Positions 10,301 to 19,096 of a stretch of 64,000 bases of DNA are shown piece after piece. Under the pieces are notes generated by a model. That model ran no database searches, was not told where the DNA came from, and worked only from the letters and a program-made list of their open reading frames with translations. Within the stretch, counting starts at the first letter, position 1. Each line of letters starts with the position of its first letter. Location of the stretch: NCBI RefSeq assembly GCF_036288925.1, contig NZ_CP127167.1, forward strand, positions 124,001-188,000. The letters run 5' to 3'. The translations under genes were made by a program, and so were the position numbers. This stretch comes from Haemophilus parainfluenzae. Lineage in GTDB: Bacteria; Pseudomonadota; Gammaproteobacteria; Enterobacterales; Pasteurellaceae.

Positions 10301-10574
10301 CATATTCTGTGCCATATAGACTATTCTCTCGGTCACTTTTAGGAATAATAAACTCTCGTTTCTCTTTCTTTAAACGCTCAGTAACTTTTTCTGGTACGAA
10401 GGTTGGGGAAGTGAAGATGAATTGTAGTTCTTCAATTTTCTCTAACTCAGCCTTTAAGGCTGAATAAGCATAAATTGAAAAATACGACGCCATTATTTTT
10501 AGCTTGGTGGTTCTCGTCAGGTTTGCTTTTAAATCATCACCAAACAGTGATGTTACGTTATCAATTAATTTCAT
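7323..10574 (-). CDS. SNF2-type helicase with PLD-like N-terminal region, type III R-M-associated
   Basis: A 1083-residue superfamily 2 ATPase. Residues 1-200 (IMASYFSIYAYSALKAEL and following) resemble the PLD-like region that precedes some SNF2 helicases, but I see no HKD catalytic motif. The motor has Walker A DSVGLGKTFTALAV (about 274), DESHNFR as motif II (about 365), LSATPVNNRFND as motif III, and a C-terminal lobe ending with QRFGRIDRIGSQN. The SNF2 type suggests DNA translocation or remodelling rather than classical unwinding. It is the first gene of the operon and overlaps DUF4391 by 4 nt. It is not a standard type III R-M subunit, so its presence extends the system. Its target is unknown. 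Confidence 0.85.
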   Translation of the reverse strand: MKLIDNVTSLFGDDLKANLTRTTKLKIMASYFSIYAYSALKAELEKIEELQFIFTSPTFVPEKVTERLKKEKREFIIPKSDRENSLYGTEYEIHLRNRLTQKAIARECAEWIKRKVTFKSNISNGVMQEFITLNEVDNTVTYMPIQGFTTTGLGYEKGKAVSNMVNAFSEPHSLSYLQLFDQIWHDSEKVEDITSEIIQHIESVYQENSPEHIYFLMLYNIFKDFLTDIDEDVMPNEKTGYQETVIWNKLFNFQKDAVKGLINKLEKYNGCVLADSVGLGKTFTALAVIKYYELRNKSVLVLCPKKLNDNWTTYNTNVVTNILAKDRFNYDVLFHTDLSRETGTSNGIDLGKVNWGNYDLVVIDESHNFRNRDTFKDRETRYQKLMDKVIRQGVKTKVLMLSATPVNNRFNDLKNQLALAYEGNSSLLNEKLDTERDIDTIFARAQASFNRWAKLPAEQRTTQEILNLLDFDFFKLLDSVTIARSRKHIQTFYDTKDIGQFPTRRMPISHRRPISKATQISLEDIFKQLTSLNMAVYAPMSYIFPSAMEKYEDLFDTVVNNNSRFKQVDREKSLQSLMTVNLLKRLESSVHSFRLTLNVLKDKIENALKQIASFEQKQLNDDFILDDYSENEFDDDEYIGKTLKINLKDMDVISWRTSLVLDLDIVNELLSVVNPITPEYDDKLQHLKEQIIQKIHHPINKDNKKIIIFTAFADTADYLYQQLSGDLLTRFGIHSAKITGSNNLSTIKTQPNSKHTYDMQGLLTLFSPISKQKADVFPNESREIDILIATDCISEGQNLQDCDYLINFDIHWNPVRIIQRFGRIDRIGSQNSEIQLVNYWPDISLDEYINLRERVENRMIIVDMTSTGDDNVLTAKSNDIAYRKEQLQRLQTEVLDLEETNAGVSITDLGLNDFRIDLLNYMEHNPELARLPNGLHTVVPAMPQLGLYAGVIFTLKSRAFSAEQMNQNRLYPYYLVYIQQDGTIVYDYTKAKHLLDLARLACRDKSIPIPTAYEPFNRKTKDGREMKRYSELLDTVIENIRNVKAEKNIDSLFNGLNTTALIDDIQSLSDFELISFIVIEDAV

Positions 10575-10879
10575 AGATAAGATGCAAGTAAGAAAAGGAA
10601 AGAAGATTAATTATTACAACATATTAAAAGGTATATAAGTTTTATGCAATGTATTTAATCTAACTCTTTTACACATATTACAGACATGAAAAATGCTAAT
10701 TAACATACTGGGATAAAAGGTACAAAAAGCAAAAATTGGTGAATAAAAAATACACAAATCTCTGACCGCACTTTTTTTATATCAAAAAAACATATTTTCT
10801 AGCTAAAAGTTATTGGCGCAACCTTCTTATTTTTTTAGAAAATACCGACCTACTTAGTTCTAAAAGAGAAGGAATATTT
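10575..10879. other. Intergenic region between divergent helicase and tsuA genes
   Basis: These 305 bp separate two divergent genes and should hold promoters for both. There is one USS (ACCGCACTT, 10765-10773). On the minus strand TTGCAT, a 17-bp spacer and TAATAT form only a weak promoter match upstream of the helicase gene. I see no ORF or RNA. Confidence 0.4.
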
Positions 10880-11923
10880 ATGCTTTTAACCGGATTACTT
10901 TGCGGAATTTTACTCGGATTTGTCATGCAGCGTGGGCGCTTTTGTATTACCGGAGCATTTCGCGATATGTATGTCACCAAAAATAACAAAATGTTTGTAG
11001 CCCTTCTATTGGCGATTACCGTGCAATCTATCGGTTTCTTCCTCTTAAAAGAAATCGGTGTATTAAATGTCGATCCGGCTGAAAATTTTGCCTTTTTAGC
11101 GGTGATTATCGGTGCCTTTGTATTTGGTATCGGCATTGTTCTTGCTGGCGGTTGTGCAACAGGTACATGGTACCGCGCTGCAGAAGGCTTAGTCGGCAGT
11201 TGGGTTGCGTTATTCACTTATATGTTATTAAGTGCCATCATGCGTACTGGTCCATTAGGGGAATTCAATAAAACTTTACGTAGTATCAATATTGAGCAAC
11301 GCAACATTTACGATACATTCGGCATTTCACCTTGGTGGTTAGTCGCATTATTAACTTTAGTGACGGCTTTCTATGTATACAAACACCTCAGCAAACCAAG
11401 CGTAAAAGTCGCGGCATTAAAACCAAAGAAAACGGGACTTGCCCACTTATTATTTGAAAAACGCTGGCACCCATTTTTCTCAGCCGTGTTAATCGGATTA
11501 ATCGCGCTTGCCGCTTGGCCACTCAGTGTCGCTACGGGTCGTGAGTTTGGACTTGGGATCACTGGTCCATCAGCCAATATCATGCAATTCCTCGTTACTG
11601 GAGACGGTAAATTTATAAACTGGGGCGTATTCTTAGTTTTAGGGATTTTTATTGGATCATTCATCGGCGCGAAAGCAAGCAATGAATTCCGTGTCCGTGT
11701 ACCAGATGCCACTACGATTCTACGCAGTGGACTCGGCGGTATTCTTATGGGTATTGGTGCAACGCTTGCGGGTGGCTGCTCTATCGGTAATGGCTTAGTC
11801 GAAACCGCCTTTTTCTCTTGGCAAGGTTGGGTATCATTACCATTGATGATTTTCGGCACTTGGATGGCCGCCTACTTCACCATTATCCGTCCACAACGTT
11901 TAAAATTAGCAAAAGCATCATAA
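10880..11923 (+). CDS. tsuA: YeeE/YedE-family thiosulfate transporter (TsuA-like)
   Basis: A 347-residue polytopic inner-membrane protein of the YeeE/YedE family, whose characterised member TsuA imports thiosulfate. The three family cysteine motifs are visible: RGRFC near residue 17, GGCATGTWYRA near 93, and GGCSIGNG near 298. In TsuA such cysteines pass thiosulfate through the pore. The two halves look like an internal repeat, each holding a GG-C-G motif. The stop is 9 bp before a TusA-like gene, the usual yeeE-yeeD order, so the pair probably feeds sulfur into cysteine or tRNA thiolation pathways. Start ATG follows an AGAGAAGGAA ribosome site. Substrate is inferred from the family. Confidence 0.87.
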   Translation: MLLTGLLCGILLGFVMQRGRFCITGAFRDMYVTKNNKMFVALLLAITVQSIGFFLLKEIGVLNVDPAENFAFLAVIIGAFVFGIGIVLAGGCATGTWYRAAEGLVGSWVALFTYMLLSAIMRTGPLGEFNKTLRSINIEQRNIYDTFGISPWWLVALLTLVTAFYVYKHLSKPSVKVAALKPKKTGLAHLLFEKRWHPFFSAVLIGLIALAAWPLSVATGREFGLGITGPSANIMQFLVTGDGKFINWGVFLVLGIFIGSFIGAKASNEFRVRVPDATTILRSGLGGILMGIGATLAGGCSIGNGLVETAFFSWQGWVSLPLMIFGTWMAAYFTIIRPQRLKLAKAS

Positions 11924-11932
11924 GGAGTTTAT

Positions 11933-12154
11933 ATGATCGTTAAATTACCAACACTCGGCCTTGTTTGCCCATTTCCTCTCGTTGAAGCTAAGGAAGCCAT
12001 GGCTAAGCTAAATAAAGGCGATGGCCTAGAAATTGAATTCGACTGTACACAAGCCACTGAAGCCATTCCCGCTTGGGCTGCTGAAGAAGGCTATGAAGTG
12101 ACAAACTTCGAACAAATTGATGATGCCAAATGGTCAATTACAGTGATTAAATAA
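11933..12154 (+). CDS. tsuB: TusA-family sulfurtransferase (TsuB/YeeD-like)
   Basis: A 73-residue TusA-fold protein. The signature CPFPLVEAKEAM (Cys at about residue 13) carries the cysteine that forms a persulfide, and the protein has the family's compact size. It sits 9 bp after the transporter, preceded by AAGGAG. In E. coli the equivalent YeeD/TsuB is needed for YeeE-dependent thiosulfate uptake and accepts the imported sulfur. True tRNA-thiolating TusA is less likely here because of the YeeE neighbour. Confidence 0.87.
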   Translation: MIVKLPTLGLVCPFPLVEAKEAMAKLNKGDGLEIEFDCTQATEAIPAWAAEEGYEVTNFEQIDDAKWSITVIK

Positions 12155-12197
12155 TCAACAAATATTGATTTAAAAAAGAACTATCTCTTTACCTTTT

Positions 12198-12225
12198 GGC
12201 TTGATTACGTTCATAATCAAGCCTT
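12198..12225 (+). terminator. Hairpin after tsuA-tsuB
   Basis: GGCTTGATTA (12198-12207) pairs perfectly with TAATCAAGCC (12214-12223) around a 6-nt loop. Only TTATA follows, so termination may be inefficient. Confidence 0.6.
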
Positions 12226-12392
12226 ATAAAACAATTAGTTAAGATTTTTTTGTAAATTAAATGTAAAAAACTATAAATAGCCTTCCTTTATTATAAATTT
12301 CAGGTAGAATCTTGCGCCGAGCACAAGCAATATCTGTGCAATTTTTAGTCACTACAGACTGTAATTATCATTATTTACATTGGGAGCTACCT

Positions 12393-12869
12393 ATGAAACT
12401 TTCTAAATTATTAACTGCAGTCTTTACTGCCTCCATATTAGCTGCTTGTACATTAAGCAATGAAAAATGGTCAAATTTTGATAATCAATCAGCGAATGTT
12501 AACCCACAAGAAAATCATGCTGGTTTAGTATTTTTCCGTACTGATGCGGGTTCAAACTCTATTGCTGTGAATATTAAAGTAAATGGAGAATACCTTTCTT
12601 CTCTTCAAGTCGGTGGTTTTACCAAGACAGAAATTTGTGCAAAACCAACCACAATTGAAGCATACTATGTTGAAATGAAGCCAGGAACAAACTTAAACGT
12701 AAATCTAGCAAAACAATCTATACGTTATTTCGCAATAGATACTTCAAATACATCTAATCCTCAAATCATAGAGGTTGATACAACATCTGCACAAAAAATA
12801 TTAAAACAACTTAAACATCAAGCTCATACTATTTCTCGCATAAACAATGCAACTTGCCTTGGGAATTAA
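12393..12869 (+). CDS. Small lipoprotein of unknown function
   Basis: A 158-residue protein starting at the ATG at 12393 after GGGAG. The longer frame from 12312 has no signal and is not used. The N-terminus MKLSKLLTAVFTASILAAC is a type II signal peptide with lipobox LAAC, so the mature protein begins at Cys19 and is lipid-anchored. The middle has beta-rich text (AGLVFFRTDAGSNSIAVNIK) resembling small-ligand or DUF2846-like lipoproteins, but I cannot name a family. Two further cysteines (EICAKP and NATCLG) could form a disulfide. It stands alone, after the tsu hairpin and before the secretion operon. Confidence 0.75.
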   Translation: MKLSKLLTAVFTASILAACTLSNEKWSNFDNQSANVNPQENHAGLVFFRTDAGSNSIAVNIKVNGEYLSSLQVGGFTKTEICAKPTTIEAYYVEMKPGTNLNVNLAKQSIRYFAIDTSNTSNPQIIEVDTTSAQKILKQLKHQAHTISRINNATCLGN

Positions 12870-13274
12870 AGAATATAAAACTTATCTAAAACATATTAGC
12901 TTAAAATAAATAAACACTAAAAATAATTGAAACCAAAAAGAATCAGTAATTTTTTAGCTACGAGCCATATAAAAATCACCAGCAAGCAAGAAGATGGATG
13001 TCACCCTAAGTCACTTTAAATACTCATCATGTTTAAAGGCCTTAACTTATCCGATTGTACTATAGGTGAAAATTGTGGCTTGCCTCTCTCCTATTCATTA
13101 TTGATATAAATACTAGTAAGAAATCAGCTATTTTCCTGCCACTAAAAATAAATATATTGATTGCTAAATAGTCAGAAAATTTACATATAATTTACATTTA
13201 AAGTATCCACACTGAACTAATTTGAGCTATAATCCTCAGACTGTCTTTTATACTTACCGCGAAGAGTCCATTCT
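12870..13274 (+). promoter_or_regulatory. 405-bp upstream region of the type I secretion operon
   Basis: A strongly AT-rich gap with no ORF I believe. TATAAT-like hexamers occur near 13187 and 13229, the latter about 45 bp before the TolC-like start, so the operon promoter probably lies in the last 100 bp. No convincing -35 element or operator is seen, and there is no remnant of an adhesin or toxin gene. Confidence 0.35.
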
Positions 13275-14537
13275 ATGAAACTAACACGTAATAAAATCTT
13301 CTCATTACTAATGTTTGGCGCACTGCAATCACAACTTGTATTTGCCGAAGACTTAGCTTCGATCCTACAACTCTCGCTTCAACAGGATCCTGTGTTAACT
13401 GAAGCTAATGCAAATACTGAGGGTGCTTACAATGATATGAAAGCATCAGAAGCAGGTCATTACCCAACCCTATCCTTAACGGGACAAAACGTATTAGCCC
13501 AACAACATACATCAAATAATTCTAAAATGCGTGATGATGTCGGCGTAAGATCCCGTTTAAATCTATATGCTTGGGGTGGAATTCAAGCAGCAGTTGAACG
13601 AGATAAATCGAAAATGGAATATTTTCAATATAAATATTATGAAACACGGGAAGAACTCGCAAATACAATAAGTACGCTTTATTTAACCGCACTTCGCGCA
13701 AAAGAGTCGATATCAATCGCCAAAAAAAATATCCGTCGACATGAAAAATTCATCGCAGATTTGAAAGTAATCAATCAATACGATGAAGGTCGTCGTTCTG
13801 AAATTGCACAAGCTCAATCTCGCTATTTACAAGCGCAATCCACAGAAGCAAATTTAGAAAAAATCTTATCCATCAACTTAAGTAAATTGAGTAAATATAC
13901 CTCTAAGAAACTCACAGAAAAAGATATTGTTGATCCATTTAATAAACAAAACTCAACTCAATTAATCGCTTTATTCGATAATGTGGAAGCTAATAATCAC
14001 CCTAGTTTTAAAGCTCAAGAAGCTGAATATAATAGTGCCTTAGCAGATTCAGAAGCAACTAAAGCATCAAAATATCCTTCTATTAATTTGGAAGGTAGCG
14101 CCACTCGCCGAGATAGAAGTATTGCGTTAACGATGTCTTGGGATTTATATAATAAACCTGTAGACTATGCTACAGAAAAAAGCCGAGCAGTTGTACTATC
14201 AGCTAAAGCTCGCTCACATGAGATGCTAAGAGATATTAAAGAACGTGCCGAAACCGCCAAAGTTGATATGAAGCAAAGTGAACGTCGAGCTAAAATTGCG
14301 AAATCATTGATTGCAACCCAAACTCAAGTTGCCCAAGACTATGAGCAACAATTTTATATTTCCAATAGAACCTTATTAGAAGTATTAGACTCTTATGCAG
14401 AGTTAGCCTCAACTGAAACGAATTATGTAGAGGCCCAAAATGATTATCGTGATGCAGCAATCGCCTACTTACTTGCTAAAGCTAGTTTAGCAAAATGGGC
14501 AAAAGTGCCAGATTTCAATACAACTAATCATTTTTAA
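13275..14537 (+). CDS. TolC-family outer-membrane channel of a type I secretion system
   Basis: A 420-residue outer-membrane efflux protein. A cleavable signal peptide (MKLTRNKIFSLLMFGALQSQ, cleavage near VFA-ED) is followed by two TolC-type repeats with long helical coiled-coil stretches. The opening DLASILQLSLQQDPVL and the later SLYAWGG-like turn (LNLYAWGGIQAAVERDK) are typical of TolC/LapE proteins. It is the first of three genes encoding the whole exporter; the next gene starts 28 bp downstream. Being bundled with the ABC and adaptor genes, it is probably dedicated to one substrate rather than the general TolC. Confidence 0.88.
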   Translation: MKLTRNKIFSLLMFGALQSQLVFAEDLASILQLSLQQDPVLTEANANTEGAYNDMKASEAGHYPTLSLTGQNVLAQQHTSNNSKMRDDVGVRSRLNLYAWGGIQAAVERDKSKMEYFQYKYYETREELANTISTLYLTALRAKESISIAKKNIRRHEKFIADLKVINQYDEGRRSEIAQAQSRYLQAQSTEANLEKILSINLSKLSKYTSKKLTEKDIVDPFNKQNSTQLIALFDNVEANNHPSFKAQEAEYNSALADSEATKASKYPSINLEGSATRRDRSIALTMSWDLYNKPVDYATEKSRAVVLSAKARSHEMLRDIKERAETAKVDMKQSERRAKIAKSLIATQTQVAQDYEQQFYISNRTLLEVLDSYAELASTETNYVEAQNDYRDAAIAYLLAKASLAKWAKVPDFNTTNHF

Positions 14538-14565
14538 AGTTCAATCATTATTGTAAATAAATTTT

Positions 14566-16776
14566 ATGAATTCAATTATCAAACATTTAGCCATAGCAAC
14601 AAAACTACTTAATCAACCGGTTGCTGAAGAAGCGCTAGCCTCAAATGTTGCTAGAGATCGAAATTTAAATGCCAATATTCAATCTTTAAGTGAGGTTTTA
14701 CGTAGTTACGGGTTCGAAAATCATATTTCTCGTCGAAAACTCTTAGAGATACCTTCGCTTGCAATGCCTGCTATCATTATTCTCAATAATGAGGAAGCTG
14801 CAGTTATTACAGACGTAAAAGGTCACGGAGAAGAACGCACTTACGTTATTCGCCAGGGTGATGCTCCAGCACATGAAATATCTCACAAAGATCTCGAGTC
14901 AAAGTATTTAGGCTTCTGTTGGTTTATAAAGCCTAAATTAACTGCAGATCATCGTTCAGAATTACCTGAATATCATTTACCCAAAGCCTGGTTTTGGAAG
15001 GTAATTGCTCGTTTTAAAAAATATTATTATCAAGTTATTCTCGCTTCCTTTTTAATTAATATTTTAGCGTTAATTAGCTCCTTATATGTAATGAATGTGT
15101 ATGACCGCGTCATTCCTAATGAAGCCTATTCAACATTATGGGTATTGAGTATCGGTGTATTTCTCGCCATTCTCTTCGAGTTTATCGCTAAAATGATACG
15201 GTCCCATTTAACCGATATTGCAGGCAAAAAAGCAGATTTGATAATCAGTTCTGCACTATTCAGACGAGTAATGGCATTACGTCTGATTGAACGCCCGATT
15301 TCATCCGGTTCTTATGCTAATAATCTTAGAGATTTCGAAGCTGTACGTGAATTTATGACAAGTGCCAGCTTACTAGTATTGGTAGACGCGCCATTTTTAT
15401 TATTATTCCTTTTTGTAATGTTTATTATTGGGGGAAAATTGGCAATCGTACCTGCGGTGATTTGTACTTTAGTATTAATTGTTTCTTTTGCTGTTCAGCC
15501 CGTTTTAGCAAAACGTATCAATGAGAGTATGAGAGAAAGTTCACAGCGGCAAGGTTTAGCTGTCGAAGCAGTGGAAGGCATTGAAACATTAAAAGTAAAT
15601 AATGCAACGAACTGGGCCCAGCAACGTTGGGATCGATTAAATGCGTTAACCGCAACTAGTTCAATGAAAGTAAAGGAAATTAATGAGTTTGTGTCTAACC
15701 TTACAGTTGGATTACAGCAACTGAATACAGTGGGGTTAGTGCTCTTAGGGACCTACTTAATTCATGATGATGTCGTTGAAGCTCGAATTACAATGGGGGC
15801 CGTGATTGCCTCAGTTATTCTTTCTGGTCGAGCACTCTCATCATTGGGTCGAGTAGCTGGATTGGCTATTCGTTTCCAACAGGCAAAAAATGCGCTAAAA
15901 GGTGTCAATGCAATTGTTGAAAGACCTATTGAACGTAGCCCTGAACGTTCTTACGTTACACTGACCCAAGTACAAGGTCAGCTTACATTTAAAAATGTTG
16001 TATTTCAATACAATGAAGATACGCAACCGGCTATTGCCAATTTAAATTTAACGATTCGACCAGGCGAAAAAGTAGCTATTCTTGGACGAATTGGTAGCGG
16101 AAAAAGTACGTTATTAAAATTAGCTGGCGGCCTATATGAACCAACAGGCGGAAATATTTTGTTAGACGATGTTGATACTCGCCAAATTGATCCAAATTTC
16201 TTGCGAGATAAAGTGACATTACTCAATCAATCACCTCGTTTATTCCTTGGTACATTGCGTGAAAATTTAGATTTGGCTCGAATGGATGGATATTCTACTG
16301 ATCAAGAATTACTTGCTGCATTACGAAATTTCCATCTCGATCAATTAGTCAGAAATCATCCAAAAGGATTAGATATGCCATTAGGAGAGGATGGGTTAGG
16401 TCTTTCTGGGGGACAAAAACAGATCGTTTCATTAGCTCGTTTAACTTTAAGACATCCTAGAGTGGTATTACTTGATGAGCCTACAACGGGATTAGATGAA
16501 CAAACAGAACGCCAAGCCCTAAATGTTTTAGCTCAATGGGCAAGAGATAAAACCGTTGTTGTTGTGACACATCGACTACAAGTATTACCTATGGTAAACA
16601 GAGTAGTTGTTGTAGACAATGGTCGCGTAGTGATGGATGGACCACGTGATGCTGTGATTGCTAGATTACAAGAAAATGAGGCTCGTCATAATCAAGCCAC
16701 ACCAGCTCAGACTTCACCTAATGAAAATAATACGCCGAAAAATGCAGTTAAAAAACAAGAAGAGAAGAGTAAATAA
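14566..16776 (+). CDS. Type I secretion ABC transporter with degenerate C39-like domain (LapB type)
   Basis: A 736-residue fused membrane-ATPase protein. Residues 1-125 have the C39-peptidase fold region but lack the catalytic cysteine, as in HlyB/LapB-class exporters of RTX proteins, where the domain binds substrate instead of cutting it. Membrane helices lie between about 150 and 430. The nucleotide-binding domain shows Walker A GRIGSGKSTLL (about 503), ABC signature LSGGQKQ (about 611) and Walker B VVLLDEP with the following H-loop VVVVTHR. It sits between the TolC-like and HlyD-like genes. The protein appears intact. Its substrate is not encoded next to it. Confidence 0.9.
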   Translation: MNSIIKHLAIATKLLNQPVAEEALASNVARDRNLNANIQSLSEVLRSYGFENHISRRKLLEIPSLAMPAIIILNNEEAAVITDVKGHGEERTYVIRQGDAPAHEISHKDLESKYLGFCWFIKPKLTADHRSELPEYHLPKAWFWKVIARFKKYYYQVILASFLINILALISSLYVMNVYDRVIPNEAYSTLWVLSIGVFLAILFEFIAKMIRSHLTDIAGKKADLIISSALFRRVMALRLIERPISSGSYANNLRDFEAVREFMTSASLLVLVDAPFLLLFLFVMFIIGGKLAIVPAVICTLVLIVSFAVQPVLAKRINESMRESSQRQGLAVEAVEGIETLKVNNATNWAQQRWDRLNALTATSSMKVKEINEFVSNLTVGLQQLNTVGLVLLGTYLIHDDVVEARITMGAVIASVILSGRALSSLGRVAGLAIRFQQAKNALKGVNAIVERPIERSPERSYVTLTQVQGQLTFKNVVFQYNEDTQPAIANLNLTIRPGEKVAILGRIGSGKSTLLKLAGGLYEPTGGNILLDDVDTRQIDPNFLRDKVTLLNQSPRLFLGTLRENLDLARMDGYSTDQELLAALRNFHLDQLVRNHPKGLDMPLGEDGLGLSGGQKQIVSLARLTLRHPRVVLLDEPTTGLDEQTERQALNVLAQWARDKTVVVVTHRLQVLPMVNRVVVVDNGRVVMDGPRDAVIARLQENEARHNQATPAQTSPNENNTPKNAVKKQEEKSK

Positions 16777-16777
16777 T

Positions 16778-18010
16778 ATGTCAAATCAGCCACAAGAAAA
16801 AATTAATAAAGAAGATTTAAAGCTGATTAATGATTTAAGTGCAGCTTTACAATCCGAGAAACACACCGGTTATTTTGCAATTATTAGCCTGTTTTTGTCT
16901 TTCATGGTTGTTTTTATCATTTGGGCTTATTTCAGCCCGCTTGAAGAAGTGGCGCAAGGACAAGGACGCATAATCCCAAGTAGTCGTGAACAAATCGTAC
17001 AAAGTCTAGATCCTGGTACTATTCAACAAATGTTAGTAAAAGAAGGTGATACTGTAGAGAAAGGACAAATTTTACTGAAACTAGATGATACTCGAAGTTC
17101 TGCAATTTTACGTGAAAGCAAAGCCAAAGTAGAACATTTAGAAGCAATGGTCGCACGTTTACAAGCTGAAGCATATAACACAAAACTGACCTTTCCTGAG
17201 CATATTTCTGATGAACTAAAAAAACGTGAAGAAGCCGCCTATGGCTCTCGTCGCCGAGCAATGGAAGAGCAAGTTTCAGGACTACAGAAAAGTAAAGCAG
17301 CATTAGACCAACAAATTGCAATTACAACGCCTATGGTAAAACGTGGAGTAATGTCACAAGTTGAATTATTAAGAATGCAACGAGATTCACATGATTTGTC
17401 CGTGCAAATTACCGAACGCCAAAATCGTTATACTACTGATGCAAGTAACGAATTAGTAAAAACGGAAGCCGAGCTAGCGCAAGCCAAAGAGAATATGGCC
17501 ATGCGAGCAGATCCTGTCGAACGTTCACAAATTCGAGCTCCAATGAAAGGGATTGTAAAAAACATCCGCATTAATACTATTGGTGGTGTTGTAAGTGCTG
17601 GACAAGATATTCTTGAAATTGTCCCTATTGAGGATAATTTACTAGTTGAAGCTTATATTAGACCTAACGATGTGGCATTTATTCGACCTGGATTACCTGC
17701 AGTAGTCAAGTTAACGGCTTACGATTATGCTATTTACGGTGGATTAGAGGGTAAAGTCACATTGATTAGTCCAGATACACTAAGCGATGAAAAACGTAAT
17801 GCAAGTGAATTAAAACTAAATATGAATAACGTATATTATCGAATTTTAGTACAAACTTCAGGTAGCAATCTCGTCGACAAAAATGGTAACGAAATGCCAA
17901 TTATTCCTGGAATGGTTGCAACAGTGGATGTCAAAACTGGTGAGAAAACTGTGTTTCAATATCTAACTAAACCGATTACACGAATGAAACAGGCATTAAG
18001 AGAGCGATAA
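16778..18010 (+). CDS. HlyD-family membrane-fusion adaptor of the type I secretion system
   Basis: A 410-residue periplasmic adaptor starting at the ATG at 16778, one base after the ABC gene stop; the longer frame from 16658 overlaps the ABC gene without a ribosome site. A single N-terminal membrane helix (YFAIISLFLSFMVVFIIWAY) is followed by a lipoyl-like half motif (VKEGDTVEKGQILLKLDD), a coiled coil of about 140 residues, and the second lipoyl half with beta barrel (RAPMKGIVKNI). This is the LapC/HlyD arrangement linking the ABC protein to the outer-membrane channel. The operon ends 9 bp before an insertion-sequence end. Confidence 0.9.
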   Translation: MSNQPQEKINKEDLKLINDLSAALQSEKHTGYFAIISLFLSFMVVFIIWAYFSPLEEVAQGQGRIIPSSREQIVQSLDPGTIQQMLVKEGDTVEKGQILLKLDDTRSSAILRESKAKVEHLEAMVARLQAEAYNTKLTFPEHISDELKKREEAAYGSRRRAMEEQVSGLQKSKAALDQQIAITTPMVKRGVMSQVELLRMQRDSHDLSVQITERQNRYTTDASNELVKTEAELAQAKENMAMRADPVERSQIRAPMKGIVKNIRINTIGGVVSAGQDILEIVPIEDNLLVEAYIRPNDVAFIRPGLPAVVKLTAYDYAIYGGLEGKVTLISPDTLSDEKRNASELKLNMNNVYYRILVQTSGSNLVDKNGNEMPIIPGMVATVDVKTGEKTVFQYLTKPITRMKQALRER

Positions 18011-18076
18011 ATTTAAAAGTGATCTGCACCCCAAAAGTTGGACTCAACAAACCAACAATTGAGGTGCAGATTTTTT

Positions 18077-18432
18077 ATGGGTAAACACTACACAATCGAA
18101 TTTAAATTACAGGTTCTTCAACCTATTCTGAATCGAAAAATGAGTATCAGAGAAGCTGCGCGTTTTTACAATATTTCTTCCAACGCCCTAGTCAGGACAT
18201 GCTTGGAACGGTTTGAAAAAAGTGGCATAAAAAAGGACTTATTCCCCGTAAACCATCAGGACGACCACCGATGAAACCCAAATATGCAAAAATGCCACCG
18301 CCACCCAAAACTGAAGAAGACCGTTTACGTTTGAGAATTTTACAGCTTGAAGCGGAGGTAGCCTACCTAAAGGAGTTGAGAAGGCTCAGACTTCAGGATG
18401 AAGCCGAACAACGGAAATTATCCAAAGGTTAA
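18077..18432 (+). pseudogene. IS3-family orfA (HTH protein), frameshifted
   Basis: The first part starts at the ATG at 18077: MGKHYTIEFKLQVLQPILNR, with a helix-turn-helix (REAARFYNISSNALVRTCLERF). The frame is lost near 18225 after SGIKK; the next frame reads GLIPRKPSGRPPMKPKYAK and continues through a Leu-rich segment (LRLRILQLEAEVAYLKEL) to TAA at 18430-18432. Joining the two gives a normal orfA length of about 118 residues. Confidence 0.8.
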
Positions 18433-18433
18433 G

Positions 18434-19096
18434 GACACGCTATCCGTTAAAATGGCTTTTAAGCTTTGCACAGTTAGTGCGTAGTACGTTTTTTGCGAAA
18501 CTTCAGATTAAACTGGATAAGAATGAGTTGTTGAAAAAGACCATTCAACGCATCAAAGCCAATCATCCTGATTATGGCTACCGACGTGTTCATGCCTGCT
18601 TGCCAGGCGTGAATCATAAAAAAGTTCAACGTTTAATGCAGACACTTGGGCTTCAAGTGCGGTCAAGAAAAAGCAAGAAATTTACAACCTATCGAAGCAC
18701 GATAGGGGTGATCGCAATATAATCTCAGCTATTCCCAACTGGGCGCAAGTAGAGGACATATTAATGCAAGCCGTCAAAGGATTAAATAAAGCTTGTGGTG
18801 TCATTTTACATTCAGACCAGGGATGGCAATATCAAATGGTAGCTTATCGTCGAATCTTGGCTGAACATGGCATCATTCAAAGTATATCGAGAAAAAGGAA
18901 TTGCTTAGATAACGCCGCAATAGAAAGTTTCTTTGGGCGATTAAAAACAGAATGTTTTTATGGTCGAGAATTTAACAGTAGAGAAGAGATAGTTGATGCT
19001 GTCAGAGATTATTTAGATTACTATAATCATCGACGGATTCAACTAAAATTAAAAGGACTGAGTCCGATACAATATCGAAAACAATCCTTTAAATAA
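18434..19096 (+). pseudogene. IS3-family orfB (DDE transposase), internally deleted
   Basis: The upstream piece includes LLKKTIQRIKANHPDYGYRR and VNHKKVQRLMQTLGLQ, typical of orfB. The downstream piece (from 18764) has ILHSDQGWQYQ and NAAIESFFGRLKTE, the second Asp and the Glu of the DDE triad. Between 18700 and 18760 the expected block holding WVTDVTEF and the first Asp is missing and the frame shifts. A USS (18655-18663) lies inside. This enzyme cannot be active. Confidence 0.82.

Noticed and set aside
1611-10574. DISARM system
   Set aside because: An SNF2-type helicase and a methyltransferase are present, but there are no drmA, drmB or drmC genes, and the other two proteins are clear type III Mod and Res subunits.
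13275-18010. RTX haemolysin (hlyCABD-type) toxin operon
   Set aside because: There is no acyltransferase or RTX toxin gene, and the order with a TolC-like gene first fits adhesin-type exporters better.
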